A stretch of DNA of 8,284 bases from an uncultured Corynebacterium sp. (GTDB taxonomy: Bacteria > Actinomycetota > Actinomycetes > Mycobacteriales > Mycobacteriaceae), in contig NZ_CALTVG010000081.1 of the NCBI RefSeq assembly GCF_943912665.1, positions 1-8,284 of the forward strand. Direction: 5' to 3'. Positions 1 to 8,014 of the stretch are shown in pieces. The notes below the pieces were generated by a model. That model ran no database searches. It was not told the origin of the DNA and saw only the letters and a list, made by a program, of their open reading frames with translations. A program made the translations under genes and the position numbers. Numbering within the stretch: position 1 is the stretch's first letter; every line of letters begins with the position of its first letter.

Positions 1-3000
1 GCACGCCGTAGACCACGTACTTCGCGCCCGTGGAATTCTTCTGCGTCAGCGGCAGCACGTGCAGCTGCGTGGACTCATCGATGCTCAGCAGCAATCCCGT
101 GTCCTCCTGCTTGGTGCTCCACGGCTTGTTCTTCAGCGTGGGCACCGTCTTGCCCTCCGGCACCGAGGTGAGGTGCACGTCCTTGAACAGGACCGGCGGC
201 ACGTCCGGGAAGGTGGTCTCCGCTGCGGAATCGGGCTTCGAGACCACCGGGGAGGTCTCCTCATTGCCAACCTGGGAGAGGATCCACACGCTCAGCGCGG
301 CCATGGCCACGACGAAGAGGGTGGACAGCACGCCCAAGATCACGGCGCCGGAGCCGGAGTAGCCGCGGCCGCCGAAGCCCGGCACTGGGCTCGGGTCCTC
401 CTTGCGTGGGGTCTTCTCCACCGGGATCTGCAGGGTCTCTTCGCCGTCCTCGTTATCGCCGGCGAAGGCCGCCAAGCGCGTGGCGATGTCCTCGAGATCG
501 GAGTCTTGGCCCTCCTCGGCGTCGGCAGCAATCTCCTGTAGTACCTCCGGTGTCGGACTGGTGGAATCCACAAGGAGCGAAATGGCAGAGGCTAGTGCCG
601 AGCGGTCGGTTTCCTCATCGTTGCTGTGCAGCACGGCGGGGAAGGCTAGGGTGGCAATGCCCTCAGTGGAAATTCGGATGCGGTTGCGGTTTTCAATTCC
701 CAGCACAAGGCCCGCCGCGTGCGCGGCTGCCGTGGTGCGCACCAGCGGTGCCAAGGCGTGGGCAACGGCACGGGGATCGAGGTCCTTATCCTCCGAGACG
801 GTCTTGAGCGAGGTGCCCTCGACCCAGTCCGCCACGACGAGGCAGCCTTGACGGTAGGACAGGATGTCGATGTTGGTCGCCATGGCGTCGAGCTCCAGCT
901 CCGCGAGCTTGCGGGTGGCGCGGGATACGTCCGCGGAGCGGCGGGCGGCCACTGCCGGGGTGGCCGGGGCCATGGGGGCCTCACCGGTGGTATCGACGAA
1001 AGTCAGGGACACCACGCGGCCGGTGGCTTGCTCGCGCGCCTTCCAGAAGCGGGTACCCGCGGCAGAGCCGTAGTCCTTGAGGAGTCGGAAGCGGCCGTCG
1101 GAGACCGGGGCGCCCGGCACCAGGCGCGGCCCGCGGACAATACCGGCGGACATCGGCGGCGGCACCGGGGAGGAGTTGAAGGCATCCACGCTGAATATCG
1201 GCTGGATCTCCAGCTGCTCTGGGGCCTCGACCTCGATGGCCTCCGCATGCTCGAGCTTTATGATGCGGGACATGCCCGGGATGCGCTGCAGCTGGCGGCC
1301 CAGGTTGATGACCTCCGGCAGCTTCGAGCGCGAGAGCACCAGGCCGGTGACGGCCACGAAGACGATGCCTAGAATCATCACCTCAACGAGGTAGAAGATG
1401 GAATGTATCTGCTCGGGCAGTATGAATGACGCAGCCCAGTACAGAACCGCACACACGATGAGCCCGATGATTCCGGAGATCGTTGACCACACGACAGTTT
1501 TGGCGAGTTCGCGACCGCCCAGGCTGCCTAGTTTGCGCTTTAGAAGGAATCCACCGATAACCGCACCTGAGACAAATCCAAAGCCGTTCGCTGTTCCGAG
1601 CAGGATGACTACCTTAGAGGAGGAATCAGCCACCAGTGGCGCAAGGAGTGTGAGGACGACTTTGGTAAGAGTAATTCCTAGGATAATAAACGTTGGTGTC
1701 CACGCCTCTTCGCGAGCATAAAACACTCGGAGGTGAAGTAGGACGAGGGCATAGGGGATCAACGTAAATGCCGAGAAACAAATTGTAAGGCCGAGTTTCT
1801 CTGCACTGTCGGCACCATAGTGTCCGTATTGGAAAAGTGCGCGGGCAATCGGTACACCGAACCCAGTCATGAAAATGACGATGGGGATGAGCGCAATGAA
1901 CGTCAATTTGGACCCAAGAGTGAGGTCCTTGACGATAGCTTCAACGTCGCCTTCGGCTGCGTTGCGTGAGAGTCGCGGCATGATCGCCGTGAGGAGAGTA
2001 ACGCCAATGACGCCATATGGGACTTGGAGCATGAGCCAGGCGTTTTGATAAACCAGCATTGCGCCACGATCTGCATAAGAAGCCACCTGGGAAGTAACTA
2101 CGTAGCCTGCTTGAGAGATCGCCACATAGGTGATGATGGCGAGTGCCATGCCGCCGAATTGCTTAATTCGGTTATCGATTCCCCACTTAGGGCGAAGGTT
2201 AATACGGGCCTTTTTGAGGTAGGGAACCAGGATGAGGCACTGTACAACGACGCCAAGCGTGGTACCGACGCCCAACAAAAGAATGTGTTTGTCCGTGACG
2301 GGAGATGGGGCAAATGGGTCAAGCGACCCTGGCACCAACCAGTACAGCATAAGGACGGATATGGCGATGATGTTATTAACAACGGGCGCCCACGCTCCAG
2401 GGCCGAATATGTTGCGGGTATTCAAAATTGCCTGGAATAGGGCGAAGAGTCCGTAGAATAAAATCTGAGGCAGAAGCAGGTACGCCAGCGATGTTGCCTG
2501 GATCGCGTTGACTTTACTGTCTCCGGGGGCCATGAGTCGTGTCAGGAGTGGCGCACCAATAACTGCGAGGATTGTGACGGCGCCTAGCAAGATGGTTGCA
2601 AGAGTGAACAATTCACGTATAAAGGTCTCGCCTCTATCTTCGTCTTCTTTTTCTGCCCTGATGAGGACAGGGACGACAAGAGACGTGAGCACCGCGCCCA
2701 GCACGATCTCGGTCACCAGGTTTGGGATCTGATTGGCTACGCCGAAGGCGTTGCCAACAATGTCACCCAAGGTCGCGCCAATCAGCATCTGACGTAGGAA
2801 CCCCGTGATGCGGGAAATCAGAGTCGCAATGGCCATGGAGCCGGTGGCGCGGACGACGGCCCCGTCGGAGTTGTTGGTGGCGTCGCCGCCGGAAGGCTCT
2901 CCAGAGGTGGAGGACGAACCCTTAAGGCCCGAGCGGTCCTCCTGCTCGTCGTCGACAGCAACGACGCCGCTCGGCGCGCGCTTCTCTGGCACCGGCGCGG

Positions 3001-3055
3001 GCGGCGAGGGCGTGACGATCCGTCGGCGGACACCGGGTGTTGCATTATGTGTCAT
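1..3055 (-). CDS. murJ: MurJ/MviN lipid II flippase fused to a pseudokinase and outside C-terminal domain (partial, 3' end off the window)
   Basis: This gene encodes the inner-membrane lipid II flippase of peptidoglycan synthesis (MOP superfamily) in its long actinobacterial form. The frame is open from ATG 3055 to the window edge (1018 codons). In order it shows: a disordered, charged N-terminal tail (residues 1-66); a roughly 14-helix flippase core (about 67-590) starting with an ISRITGFLR motif whose R82 and R88 match E. coli MurJ R18 and R24; a kinase-like domain (about 650-810); an acidic linker; a transmembrane helix (about 902-927); and an outside domain cut by the edge. The kinase fold lacks catalytic residues: the VAIK lysine is T685, HRD reads LGI (785-787) and DFG reads AFP (804-806). 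In mycobacteria the equivalent domain, when phosphorylated, binds the FHA protein FhaA; T874 and T882 in the linker are candidate sites by inference. The ribosome site is weak (GGATAG overlapping the upstream stop), so translation is probably coupled to the preceding gene. Base composition of the core is anomalous (see separate entry). Identification is firm; the partner model is inferred. Confidence 0.96.
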   Translation of the reverse strand, partial: MTHNATPGVRRRIVTPSPPAPVPEKRAPSGVVAVDDEQEDRSGLKGSSSTSGEPSGGDATNNSDGAVVRATGSMAIATLISRITGFLRQMLIGATLGDIVGNAFGVANQIPNLVTEIVLGAVLTSLVVPVLIRAEKEDEDRGETFIRELFTLATILLGAVTILAVIGAPLLTRLMAPGDSKVNAIQATSLAYLLLPQILFYGLFALFQAILNTRNIFGPGAWAPVVNNIIAISVLMLYWLVPGSLDPFAPSPVTDKHILLLGVGTTLGVVVQCLILVPYLKKARINLRPKWGIDNRIKQFGGMALAIITYVAISQAGYVVTSQVASYADRGAMLVYQNAWLMLQVPYGVIGVTLLTAIMPRLSRNAAEGDVEAIVKDLTLGSKLTFIALIPIVIFMTGFGVPIARALFQYGHYGADSAEKLGLTICFSAFTLIPYALVLLHLRVFYAREEAWTPTFIILGITLTKVVLTLLAPLVADSSSKVVILLGTANGFGFVSGAVIGGFLLKRKLGSLGGRELAKTVVWSTISGIIGLIVCAVLYWAASFILPEQIHSIFYLVEVMILGIVFVAVTGLVLSRSKLPEVINLGRQLQRIPGMSRIIKLEHAEAIEVEAPEQLEIQPIFSVDAFNSSPVPPPMSAGIVRGPRLVPGAPVSDGRFRLLKDYGSAAGTRFWKAREQATGRVVSLTFVDTTGEAPMAPATPAVAARRSADVSRATRKLAELELDAMATNIDILSYRQGCLVVADWVEGTSLKTVSEDKDLDPRAVAHALAPLVRTTAAAHAAGLVLGIENRNRIRISTEGIATLAFPAVLHSNDEETDRSALASAISLLVDSTSPTPEVLQEIAADAEEGQDSDLEDIATRLAAFAGDNEDGEETLQIPVEKTPRKEDPSPVPGFGGRGYSGSGAVILGVLSTLFVVAMAALSVWILSQVGNEETSPVVSKPDSAAETTFPDVPPVLFKDVHLTSVPEGKTVPTLKNKPWSTKQEDTGLLLSIDESTQLHVLPLTQKNSTGAKYVVYGV
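1385..2800. other. Low-GC, A/T-ending-codon segment inside murJ (possible recombinant tract)
   Basis: Sixty-base lines here run about 45-58% GC by hand count, while lines in the pseudokinase part and in neighbouring genes reach 70-80%. Third positions differ too. Codons 142-181 have 21 of 40 ending in G/C and codons 446-485 have 20 of 40, against 33 of 40 for codons 654-693 in the pseudokinase. A/T-ending codons such as CTA, ACA, GGA, TCA and ATA are frequent in this tract and scarce outside it. The edges are approximate: the shift back to high GC lies near 1370-1400 on the left and 2700-2820 on the right, matching residues of roughly 85-560, the flippase core. The frame stays open throughout, so the product should be functional. 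Membrane-protein amino acid bias may explain part of the GC drop but not the synonymous shift. Confidence 0.7.
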
Positions 3056-3063
3056 TGAGAAAA

Positions 3064-5316
3064 CTATCCGTGAGACTTCTTTTTCTTGCGCCTACCCAGC
3101 CGGAACAGTGCGGCCAGGGCTAGGGCGAGTGCGGCGACGATGCCGACGCCATAGACGCTAACGATACCGGCTCGCGTTTGCACCGTGATATCGATGGGAT
3201 CCGAAATCAGGTGCCCAGTGGGCCCGTCTGACTCGGCCGGCGTGGCGAGCCACAGCCGGAGCGAGGTTCGATCCACGTCGCTGGGTAGGTCTGCGGTCAT
3301 GGATACGGTAATGGATCCCTTGGCCGGAATGTGAACCGAATCCTGCGTGCTCAGCGTCGCACCGTCCGGCGCGTCGTAGGCCAGGTGGGCGTCGACAGGC
3401 AGCGGCAGCCCATTTTCCGCCACGATGAGCAGCGGGGATGACTCCGAAACGCGGGTGTAGACGTTGCCCGGCGGGATGAGGGACACCGAGGAGCGCAAGT
3501 CCCGGAGCGTGTCCGAGTTCTTCTGCAGGCGCTCCCGGCTTGCGCGAGCCGCCTGGGAGTTGTTGCGCAAGCTGGTGCGCTGGGTATCGCTCAGCGCAAT
3601 AAGTAGGTCGCGCCGCAGCGGCAGCGTGAAGCCGTAGCGCGTGAGCGCGATGGACGGATCGTTGACCATGATGGACATGAGCTCGTCCGTGTAGCGCGCC
3701 TGCTGCGCCACCTGGGCAATTTCCGCCTCGTGGAAGGCGGCCGGGTCCGGGTACGGGCTGCCGGGCTCGCCTGCTGGGTCCTCTGCGTCCTCTGTGGCTT
3801 CCTGGGCGGACTTGATGGGCAGTGCGGTGACCGGGCGGGGGTCTAGCTGCCCGGCGTCGAGCAGGCGCTGCGTGGTTTCCATGACGCTGCGCGCGGCCGC
3901 GGGGTCCAGATAGTTCGGCAGCTTGGCCACCATGTCCTTCTGGTCCTCTTGGGCGGCGGCCACGCTAATCGACGCCCCCGCGGTCAGCGCCCGCGCCTGT
4001 TCCGAGTCCTCAGCAAAGTCATAGCGCAGCTCCGGGTTGGAATAGCCCACGGTCTGCGGCATGCTGCCGGACTCCGCCAACAGGGCGCCCAGGGAGGCGT
4101 CGAAGGTCGTGGCGTTGCCCACCCACGTCGAGTTATCCGCCACCACCAGCGGCACCGAGAACTCGTGGGCGGTGGTGCCGGAGGCGGGCGCGGTGAGCTC
4201 CGAATTCACGGGGGTGCCGAGGATGCGGGAGACGGTGTCCGCGCCGCGCTCGAGGGCCTCGTGGGTAAGCCACGCATTGTTCGCCTCGGCCACGGCGTCG
4301 GTGTTCGCGTTCGCCCACGGCATAAGCATGGTGCAGTCCACCGTGCGCATCTTGTCCAGCCACGCGGCGGCGTCGGCCGAACCCGTGCCGGGATCGCCGC
4401 GGTCCTGCTCGGAGGCGGAAAACCAGGAATCGCGCAGGCGCTTCGGGCGCTGCGCAATGGACGGCCGGGAGGGATTGACGGTGTAGCCGGCGGCCATGCG
4501 GTCGGCCACGTCGAGGAGTGCCGGGTCCACCGCCATGCAGCCCGCGCCGTGCAGGTCGTGCGTGAGGTAGGTCTCCACCAGCTGGTCCAGGCGCCCGCCC
4601 GGGGCAAACTGCCCCGCCAGGTTTTCGCTCTCCAGGATGAGATCCTGGCCGCCGGTATCACCCGGCACCACGTCCAGCTGCGCGGTGATGGGATAGATCA
4701 GGGAAAACTGGTGGCGCTCGTCGGCCTCTGACGCGGTTTCTGAATCGGCGTCGGCCGCAGGCTCGTGCTGTGCGGGGTCCCCGAGGACGTCGATAAGCAC
4801 CCGCTCCTCCGCAAAGCTCGCGGCCTCCCCGTCGCGGGTGCCGGTGAGCGTAAACAGCAGCGGGTAGGCGCCCGGATCCGTGATCGCCAAGGTGGACTCA
4901 TCCCCCAGCGCCGTGGGCACCTCCAGGGTGATCTCCCGGGACTCCCCCGGCTCGAGGGAGCCTGCGCTATCCGACGGGCCGTAGTACTGGTACGCCCCCG
5001 CCGCCAGCTGCTGGCGCGCCTGGGTGGTCGTGTCCACGGCATCGCCGCGGCGAGCGGTGACCTGCAGGTTGTCCACCGTGCTCTCGCTCGTATTCTCCAG
5101 CCGCAGCGTGACGGAGACGGACTGGCCCACCTGCGCCTCGGAGGCGCGGACCAGGCTCAGCTCCAGCTCGTCGGGGCCGCGCGCGCCCAGCCAATATTGC
5201 GCATTCTCCAGCGCGGAGTCGGGGGCATCCTGCGCCCGGGCCTGGGGAGATGGGGCCGCCGGTGCGACGCAGAACAGGGCCAGAGTTGCCGCGGCGCAGA
5301 GCCCGCGCAACCTCAC
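3064..5316 (-). CDS. DUF6049 family secreted, membrane-anchored protein (Rv3909-like), MurJ-operon partner
   Basis: This is a 750-residue protein of unknown biochemical function, anchored with its bulk outside the cell. It has a signal peptide (residues 1-28, cleavage likely after A-R-A), a beta-rich Ig-like segment (about 50-180), a central mixed domain (about 200-480), an acidic Pro/Gly-rich linker near 510-530, a second helical and beta region, and one C-terminal helix (about 717-738) followed by a basic stop-transfer tail (RRKKKKSHG). The mature protein has exactly two cysteines, C260 (GCMAVDP) and C328 (DCTMLMP), a plausible disulfide pair. The segment [11 protein letters not shown] (330-340) recalls strand-end motifs of sugar-active TIM barrels, but I cannot establish this. 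The start is GTG 5316, which overlaps the Nudix stop as GTGA and has a purine-rich GGAAAGG about 10 bases upstream. The same gene precedes murJ in mycobacteria, so a role at the cell-wall flippase is inferred from context only. Confidence 0.9.
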   Translation of the reverse strand: MRLRGLCAAATLALFCVAPAAPSPQARAQDAPDSALENAQYWLGARGPDELELSLVRASEAQVGQSVSVTLRLENTSESTVDNLQVTARRGDAVDTTTQARQQLAAGAYQYYGPSDSAGSLEPGESREITLEVPTALGDESTLAITDPGAYPLLFTLTGTRDGEAASFAEERVLIDVLGDPAQHEPAADADSETASEADERHQFSLIYPITAQLDVVPGDTGGQDLILESENLAGQFAPGGRLDQLVETYLTHDLHGAGCMAVDPALLDVADRMAAGYTVNPSRPSIAQRPKRLRDSWFSASEQDRGDPGTGSADAAAWLDKMRTVDCTMLMPWANANTDAVAEANNAWLTHEALERGADTVSRILGTPVNSELTAPASGTTAHEFSVPLVVADNSTWVGNATTFDASLGALLAESGSMPQTVGYSNPELRYDFAEDSEQARALTAGASISVAAAQEDQKDMVAKLPNYLDPAAARSVMETTQRLLDAGQLDPRPVTALPIKSAQEATEDAEDPAGEPGSPYPDPAAFHEAEIAQVAQQARYTDELMSIMVNDPSIALTRYGFTLPLRRDLLIALSDTQRTSLRNNSQAARASRERLQKNSDTLRDLRSSVSLIPPGNVYTRVSESSPLLIVAENGLPLPVDAHLAYDAPDGATLSTQDSVHIPAKGSITVSMTADLPSDVDRTSLRLWLATPAESDGPTGHLISDPIDITVQTRAGIVSVYGVGIVAALALALAALFRLGRRKKKKSHG

Positions 5317-5915
5317 CGCGGGGTCGCCTTTCCTGCTGCCGCTTCCTTTCGCGCCAGATCTGGAAGGAGGTCATGGGCAATGCGCGCCAGCTTGCGCTCA
5401 TCCGCATAGGCCAGGTGCTCAATGAGCTCGGAGACGGGGATCCAGGACACCTCGGTGACTTCGGGATCCTCGTCGTTCATGACGCCGTCCTCAAAGCGCA
5501 GCAGGTGGTGGTGCACCGTCTTGTGGATGCGCACCCCGTCGGAGACGAACCAATAGTCAATCATGCCCAGGTCCGCGAAGACCTTGCCGTAGATGCCGGT
5601 CTCCTCCCACACCTCGCGCTCGGCGGTGAGCTCCTTGGCCTCGCCGTTTTCCACGTGGCCCTTCGGCATGGACCACAGCAGCCGCCCGCGGCGGTCCAGC
5701 CTGCCGATGAGCGCCACATAGATCTGAGACAGGTCCACGTTGCCGTCCTCATCGACAGCCTCTGCCAGCCCGGACACGACGAGACCACCCGCGGAGGTTT
5801 CGTCCCGCGTGGTCATGCGGTTGGTAGACGTGCGCTGCGGGCGCCCCGTGCGGCGGCTGCGGTTTCCCGACCCCCGCCGGCGGCGGCGCTTCGAGCCTGG
5901 CGTGTTCTTAGTCAT
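5313..5915 (-). CDS. mutT4: Nudix hydrolase, MutT4-like
   Basis: This 200-residue cytoplasmic enzyme of the Nudix family hydrolyses nucleoside diphosphates linked to another moiety. The Nudix box is complete at residues 86-108: G86, E92, then REVWEE (100-105), T106, G107 and I108, with the metal-binding glutamates present. The flanking text (ETSAGGLVV at 39-47, [13 protein letters not shown] at 75-87, and later IDYWFV and [11 protein letters not shown]) closely resembles mycobacterial MutT4 (Rv3908) as I remember it. The exact substrate cannot be read from sequence; MutT-type sanitation of damaged nucleotides or capped RNA is a family-level expectation. Residues 9-28 form an arginine-rich tail absent from minimal Nudix proteins but present in the mycobacterial relative. 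The start ATG 5915 has a -10-like TACGAT eight bases upstream and no spaced Shine-Dalgarno, so the transcript is probably leaderless. M34 is a possible internal start but has no ribosome site. It is the first gene of the operon leading to murJ. Confidence 0.93.
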   Translation of the reverse strand: MTKNTPGSKRRRRRGSGNRSRRTGRPQRTSTNRMTTRDETSAGGLVVSGLAEAVDEDGNVDLSQIYVALIGRLDRRGRLLWSMPKGHVENGEAKELTAEREVWEETGIYGKVFADLGMIDYWFVSDGVRIHKTVHHHLLRFEDGVMNDEDPEVTEVSWIPVSELIEHLAYADERKLARIAHDLLPDLARKEAAAGKATPR

Positions 5916-5923
5916 CCCTGCTA

Positions 5924-5929
5924 ATCGTA
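5924..5929 (-). promoter_or_regulatory. Putative -10 element of the Nudix-DUF6049-murJ operon
   Basis: The minus strand reads TACGAT, fitting the actinobacterial TANNNT consensus. It ends eight bases before ATG 5915, so transcription should begin at or next to the start codon. No convincing -35 is visible; a weak TGAAAA lies about 19 bases upstream, inside the start of cca. The assignment rests on position and hexamer only. Confidence 0.5.
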
Positions 5930-5930
5930 G

Positions 5931-5936
5931 TAGACT
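5931..5936 (+). promoter_or_regulatory. Putative -10 element of the cca-yqgE operon
   Basis: The plus strand reads TAGACT (TANNNT), ending seven bases before GTG 5944, again the leaderless geometry. There is no Shine-Dalgarno upstream of the GTG. A -35 would fall near 5908-5913, within the first codons of the divergent Nudix gene, and is not recognisable. The hexamer abuts the opposing -10 with one base between them. Confidence 0.5.
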
Positions 5937-5943
5937 TCGATCC

Positions 5944-7377
5944 GTGAATTTTCAGGACACTCAGCTAATCGGCGTTCTTGCCCGCGCGGACGCCACCGTC
6001 AGCCAGCTCAGTGGCCTCCTCAGTGGATTGGTGGAACGCTTCGCGCTTCACGACGCCCCTCTGTACCTCGTCGGCGGCTCCGTCCGCGACGCTCTTTTGG
6101 GCCGCCTGGGCAACGATCTGGACTTCACCACGCCCGCCCGGCCGGAGGTGGTCTACTCCATCCTCGAGGACTGGGCGGAGACCGTGTGGGATACCGGCAT
6201 TGACTACGGCACGGTGTCTGCCGCCTACAAGGGACAGCAGATCGAGATCACGACGTTCCGCTCCGATAGCTACGACGGCGATTCCCGCAACCCCGAGGTG
6301 GTCTACGGCGACACCCTAGAGGGCGACCTCGTGCGCCGCGACTTCAAGGTCAACGCCATGGCCATCGAGCTGCGCCCCGACGGCACCCGCGAATTCCACG
6401 ATCCGATGGGCGGACTGCAGGACCTGGCGGATCGCGTGCTGGATACGCCCGACGCTCCCGAGATCTCCTTCCACGACGATCCGCTCCGCATGCTGCGCGC
6501 CGCCCGCTTCGCGGCGCAGCTGGAGTTTGACGTCGCCAAGCGCGTGCGCGGCGCCATGACCGACATGGCCGCGGAAATTCAGCGCATCACGGTCGAGCGC
6601 GTCCAGGTGGAGCTCAACAAGCTGATCTGTGGCGCCGCCCCGTGGAACGGCATTGACCTGCTCGTCGATACCGGCATTGCGGACTTCATCTTCCCCGAGA
6701 TTCCCGCCCTGCGCATGGCTCCCGACGAGCACGCGCAGCACAAAGACGTTTATGCGCACTCCCTGACCGTCCTGCGCCAAGCCATGGACCAGGAAGAGGA
6801 GGGCCCCGATCTCATCCTGCGGTGGGCCGCGCTGCTGCATGACATTGGCAAGCCGGATACCCGCGACACCACTAACGGCAAGGTGAGCTTCCACCACCAC
6901 GAGGTCGTCGGCGCCAAGTTCGCCCGCAAGCGCCTGCGCAAGCTCAAGTTCCCCAAGGCCACCACGGAGGACATCGGCCAGCTGGTGTACCTCCACATGC
7001 GCTTCCACGGCTTTGGTGACGGTCAGTGGACCGACTCCGCCGTGCGCCGCTACGTCACCGACGCCGGCGAGCTCCTCCCCCGCCTGCACAAACTTGTGCG
7101 CGCAGACTGCACCACCCGCAATGAGCGCAAGGCCCGCCGCCTCCAGCGCACCTACGATCAACTAGAGGAGCGCATCGCGGAAATCGCAGCCAAGGAGGAT
7201 CTCGCCCGCGTGCGCCCAGACCTCGACGGCAACGAGATCATGGAGATCCTGGATCTCAAGCCCGGCCCGGAGGTGGGCCAGGCGTGGTCGTACCTCAAGG
7301 AGTTGCGCCTCGAGGAAGGCCCGCTGGAGCGCGAGGTTGCTATTGCGAAGCTGCGCGAGTGGTGGAATTCTAGATAG
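5944..7377 (+). CDS. cca: CCA tRNA nucleotidyltransferase (CCA-adding enzyme, class II)
   Basis: This 477-residue enzyme builds or repairs the 3'-terminal CCA of tRNAs using CTP and ATP without a nucleic acid template. Motifs are in the class II order: LVGGSVRD (42-49), the metal-binding DLD (58-60), RRDF (131-134) for neck and nucleotide recognition, the [12 protein letters not shown] helix (178-189), and ERV with a following EL near 218-224. A C-terminal HD domain follows with HDIGKP (299-304) and HHHE (317-320), as in actinobacterial members, often labelled PcnB/PcnA; it could give phosphatase or phosphodiesterase activity. I choose GTG 5944 because the frame upstream runs antisense through the Nudix gene, similarity to the family begins just after it, and a -10 hexamer sits seven bases ahead. 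The length is normal for actinobacteria. It diverges from the Nudix-murJ operon and ends two bases before yqgE. Poly(A) polymerase is the alternative class, but the HD domain and actinobacterial context favour CCA addition. Confidence 0.95.
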   Translation: MNFQDTQLIGVLARADATVSQLSGLLSGLVERFALHDAPLYLVGGSVRDALLGRLGNDLDFTTPARPEVVYSILEDWAETVWDTGIDYGTVSAAYKGQQIEITTFRSDSYDGDSRNPEVVYGDTLEGDLVRRDFKVNAMAIELRPDGTREFHDPMGGLQDLADRVLDTPDAPEISFHDDPLRMLRAARFAAQLEFDVAKRVRGAMTDMAAEIQRITVERVQVELNKLICGAAPWNGIDLLVDTGIADFIFPEIPALRMAPDEHAQHKDVYAHSLTVLRQAMDQEEEGPDLILRWAALLHDIGKPDTRDTTNGKVSFHHHEVVGAKFARKRLRKLKFPKATTEDIGQLVYLHMRFHGFGDGQWTDSAVRRYVTDAGELLPRLHKLVRADCTTRNERKARRLQRTYDQLEERIAEIAAKEDLARVRPDLDGNEIMEILDLKPGPEVGQAWSYLKELRLEEGPLEREVAIAKLREWWNSR

Positions 7378-7379
7378 GG

Positions 7380-7979
7380 ATGTACGCAGACAGACTTTTC
7401 AACGCCCTCGAGCGCAACGATCCCGTGCCTGGCCAGCTTCTTGTCGCCGCGCCAGACACCCTCATGCCGCACTTCAACCGCTCCGTCATCCTCATCGGTG
7501 AGCAGGACGCCGGGCGTACGTTTGGCGTCGATCTGACCAAGCGTTCCGAAGTCGCTCTCTTTAACGTCATGCCGGAGTGGCTGCCCCTGGCGGCCAAGCC
7601 CCAGGCGCTCTATGTGGGCGGCCCTCAGAACGATAGGAACGTCGCCGGCGTGGCCATGACGCGCCAGGGCGTAGACATCGATAAGGAACCAGCGCTGACT
7701 CGGCTTGCGCCGCGGCTCGCGTACGTCGATCTGCGCGTTGGCCCCGACGAGCTTAGCCCCCTCGTGGAGAGCATGCGGCTTTTTGCCGGCTGCTTCATCT
7801 GGGAGCCCGGCGAGCTGGAAGAGCAGATCGAGCACGGCGAGTGGTACGTTGCGCCAGCCCTGCCTCAGGACGTCCTCGCCGCGGGCAGCGCCGACGTCTG
7901 GGCGGACGTGATGAAGCGCCAGCCCATGCCGCTGCCGCTGTTTTCCACCTTCCCCCGCTACGTGGATGAAGATAACTAG
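7380..7979 (+). CDS. YqgE/AlgH family protein
   Basis: This 199-residue protein belongs to the YqgE/AlgH (DUF179) family, a small cytoplasmic fold of unresolved function; the AlgH name comes from alginate regulation in Pseudomonas. Family signatures visible are PGQLLVAAPDTLMPHFNRSV near the N-terminus (residues 17-36), LYVGGPQ (77-83), a strand reading AYVDLRVG and the late FAGCFIWEPGELEEQI segment (the family G-Y-x-G-W-x-x-x-Q-L-E-x-E region), then GEWYVAPA. Length fits the family. ATG 7380 lies two bases after the cca stop with no properly spaced Shine-Dalgarno, so it probably depends on coupled translation from cca. Codon use matches cca and differs from the murJ core. No catalytic residues are known, so no reaction is assigned. 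Confidence 0.92.
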   Translation: MYADRLFNALERNDPVPGQLLVAAPDTLMPHFNRSVILIGEQDAGRTFGVDLTKRSEVALFNVMPEWLPLAAKPQALYVGGPQNDRNVAGVAMTRQGVDIDKEPALTRLAPRLAYVDLRVGPDELSPLVESMRLFAGCFIWEPGELEEQIEHGEWYVAPALPQDVLAAGSADVWADVMKRQPMPLPLFSTFPRYVDEDN

Positions 7980-7988
7980 GGGCCATTC

Positions 7989-8002
7989 ATCCCGCGTGGG
8001 AT
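7989..8002. repeat. Short inverted repeat ahead of the azlC remnant
   Basis: The sequence ATCCC-GCGT-GGGAT forms a perfect five-base-pair stem with a four-base loop. It sits 10 bases after the yqgE stop and its last base overlaps the start of the putative azlC -10. It lacks a T-run and is short for a terminator, so an operator half-site pair is equally possible; chance occurrence cannot be excluded. Confidence 0.3.
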
Positions 8003-8007
8003 AGCAT
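8002..8007 (+). promoter_or_regulatory. Putative -10 element of the azlC remnant
   Basis: TAGCAT fits TANNNT and ends seven bases before ATG 8015, the same spacing as the cca -10 to its GTG. An in-frame ATG at 8006 overlaps the hexamer and is a less likely start. If active, it would make a leaderless transcript of a broken gene. Confidence 0.4.
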
Positions 8008-8014
8008 GTCAGCC

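Noticed and set aside
1398..1721. A plus-strand 107-codon frame and others within the low-GC tract, considered as an inserted gene
   Set aside because: The minus-strand murJ frame is continuous through the tract and reads as flippase helices, so nothing is inserted; the tract is replaced or diverged coding sequence.
3949..4731. A 260-codon plus-strand open frame
   Set aside because: It is an antisense shadow of the DUF6049 gene, caused by GC-rich codons, and shows no recognisable domain.
5740..5943. An in-frame N-terminal extension of cca from ATG 5740
   Set aside because: It lies antisense over the Nudix gene, has arginine- and proline-rich shadow composition, and has no family similarity; GTG 5944 fits the family start and the promoter spacing.
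6316..7161. A 281-codon minus-strand open frame
   Set aside because: It is an antisense shadow of cca; the cca frame carries all the catalytic motifs.
7365..7375. GAATTCTAGA at the end of cca resembles a cloning polylinker junction
   Set aside because: It encodes the natural-looking C-terminus N-S-R-stop, and cca and yqgE continue without break or vector sequence on either side.
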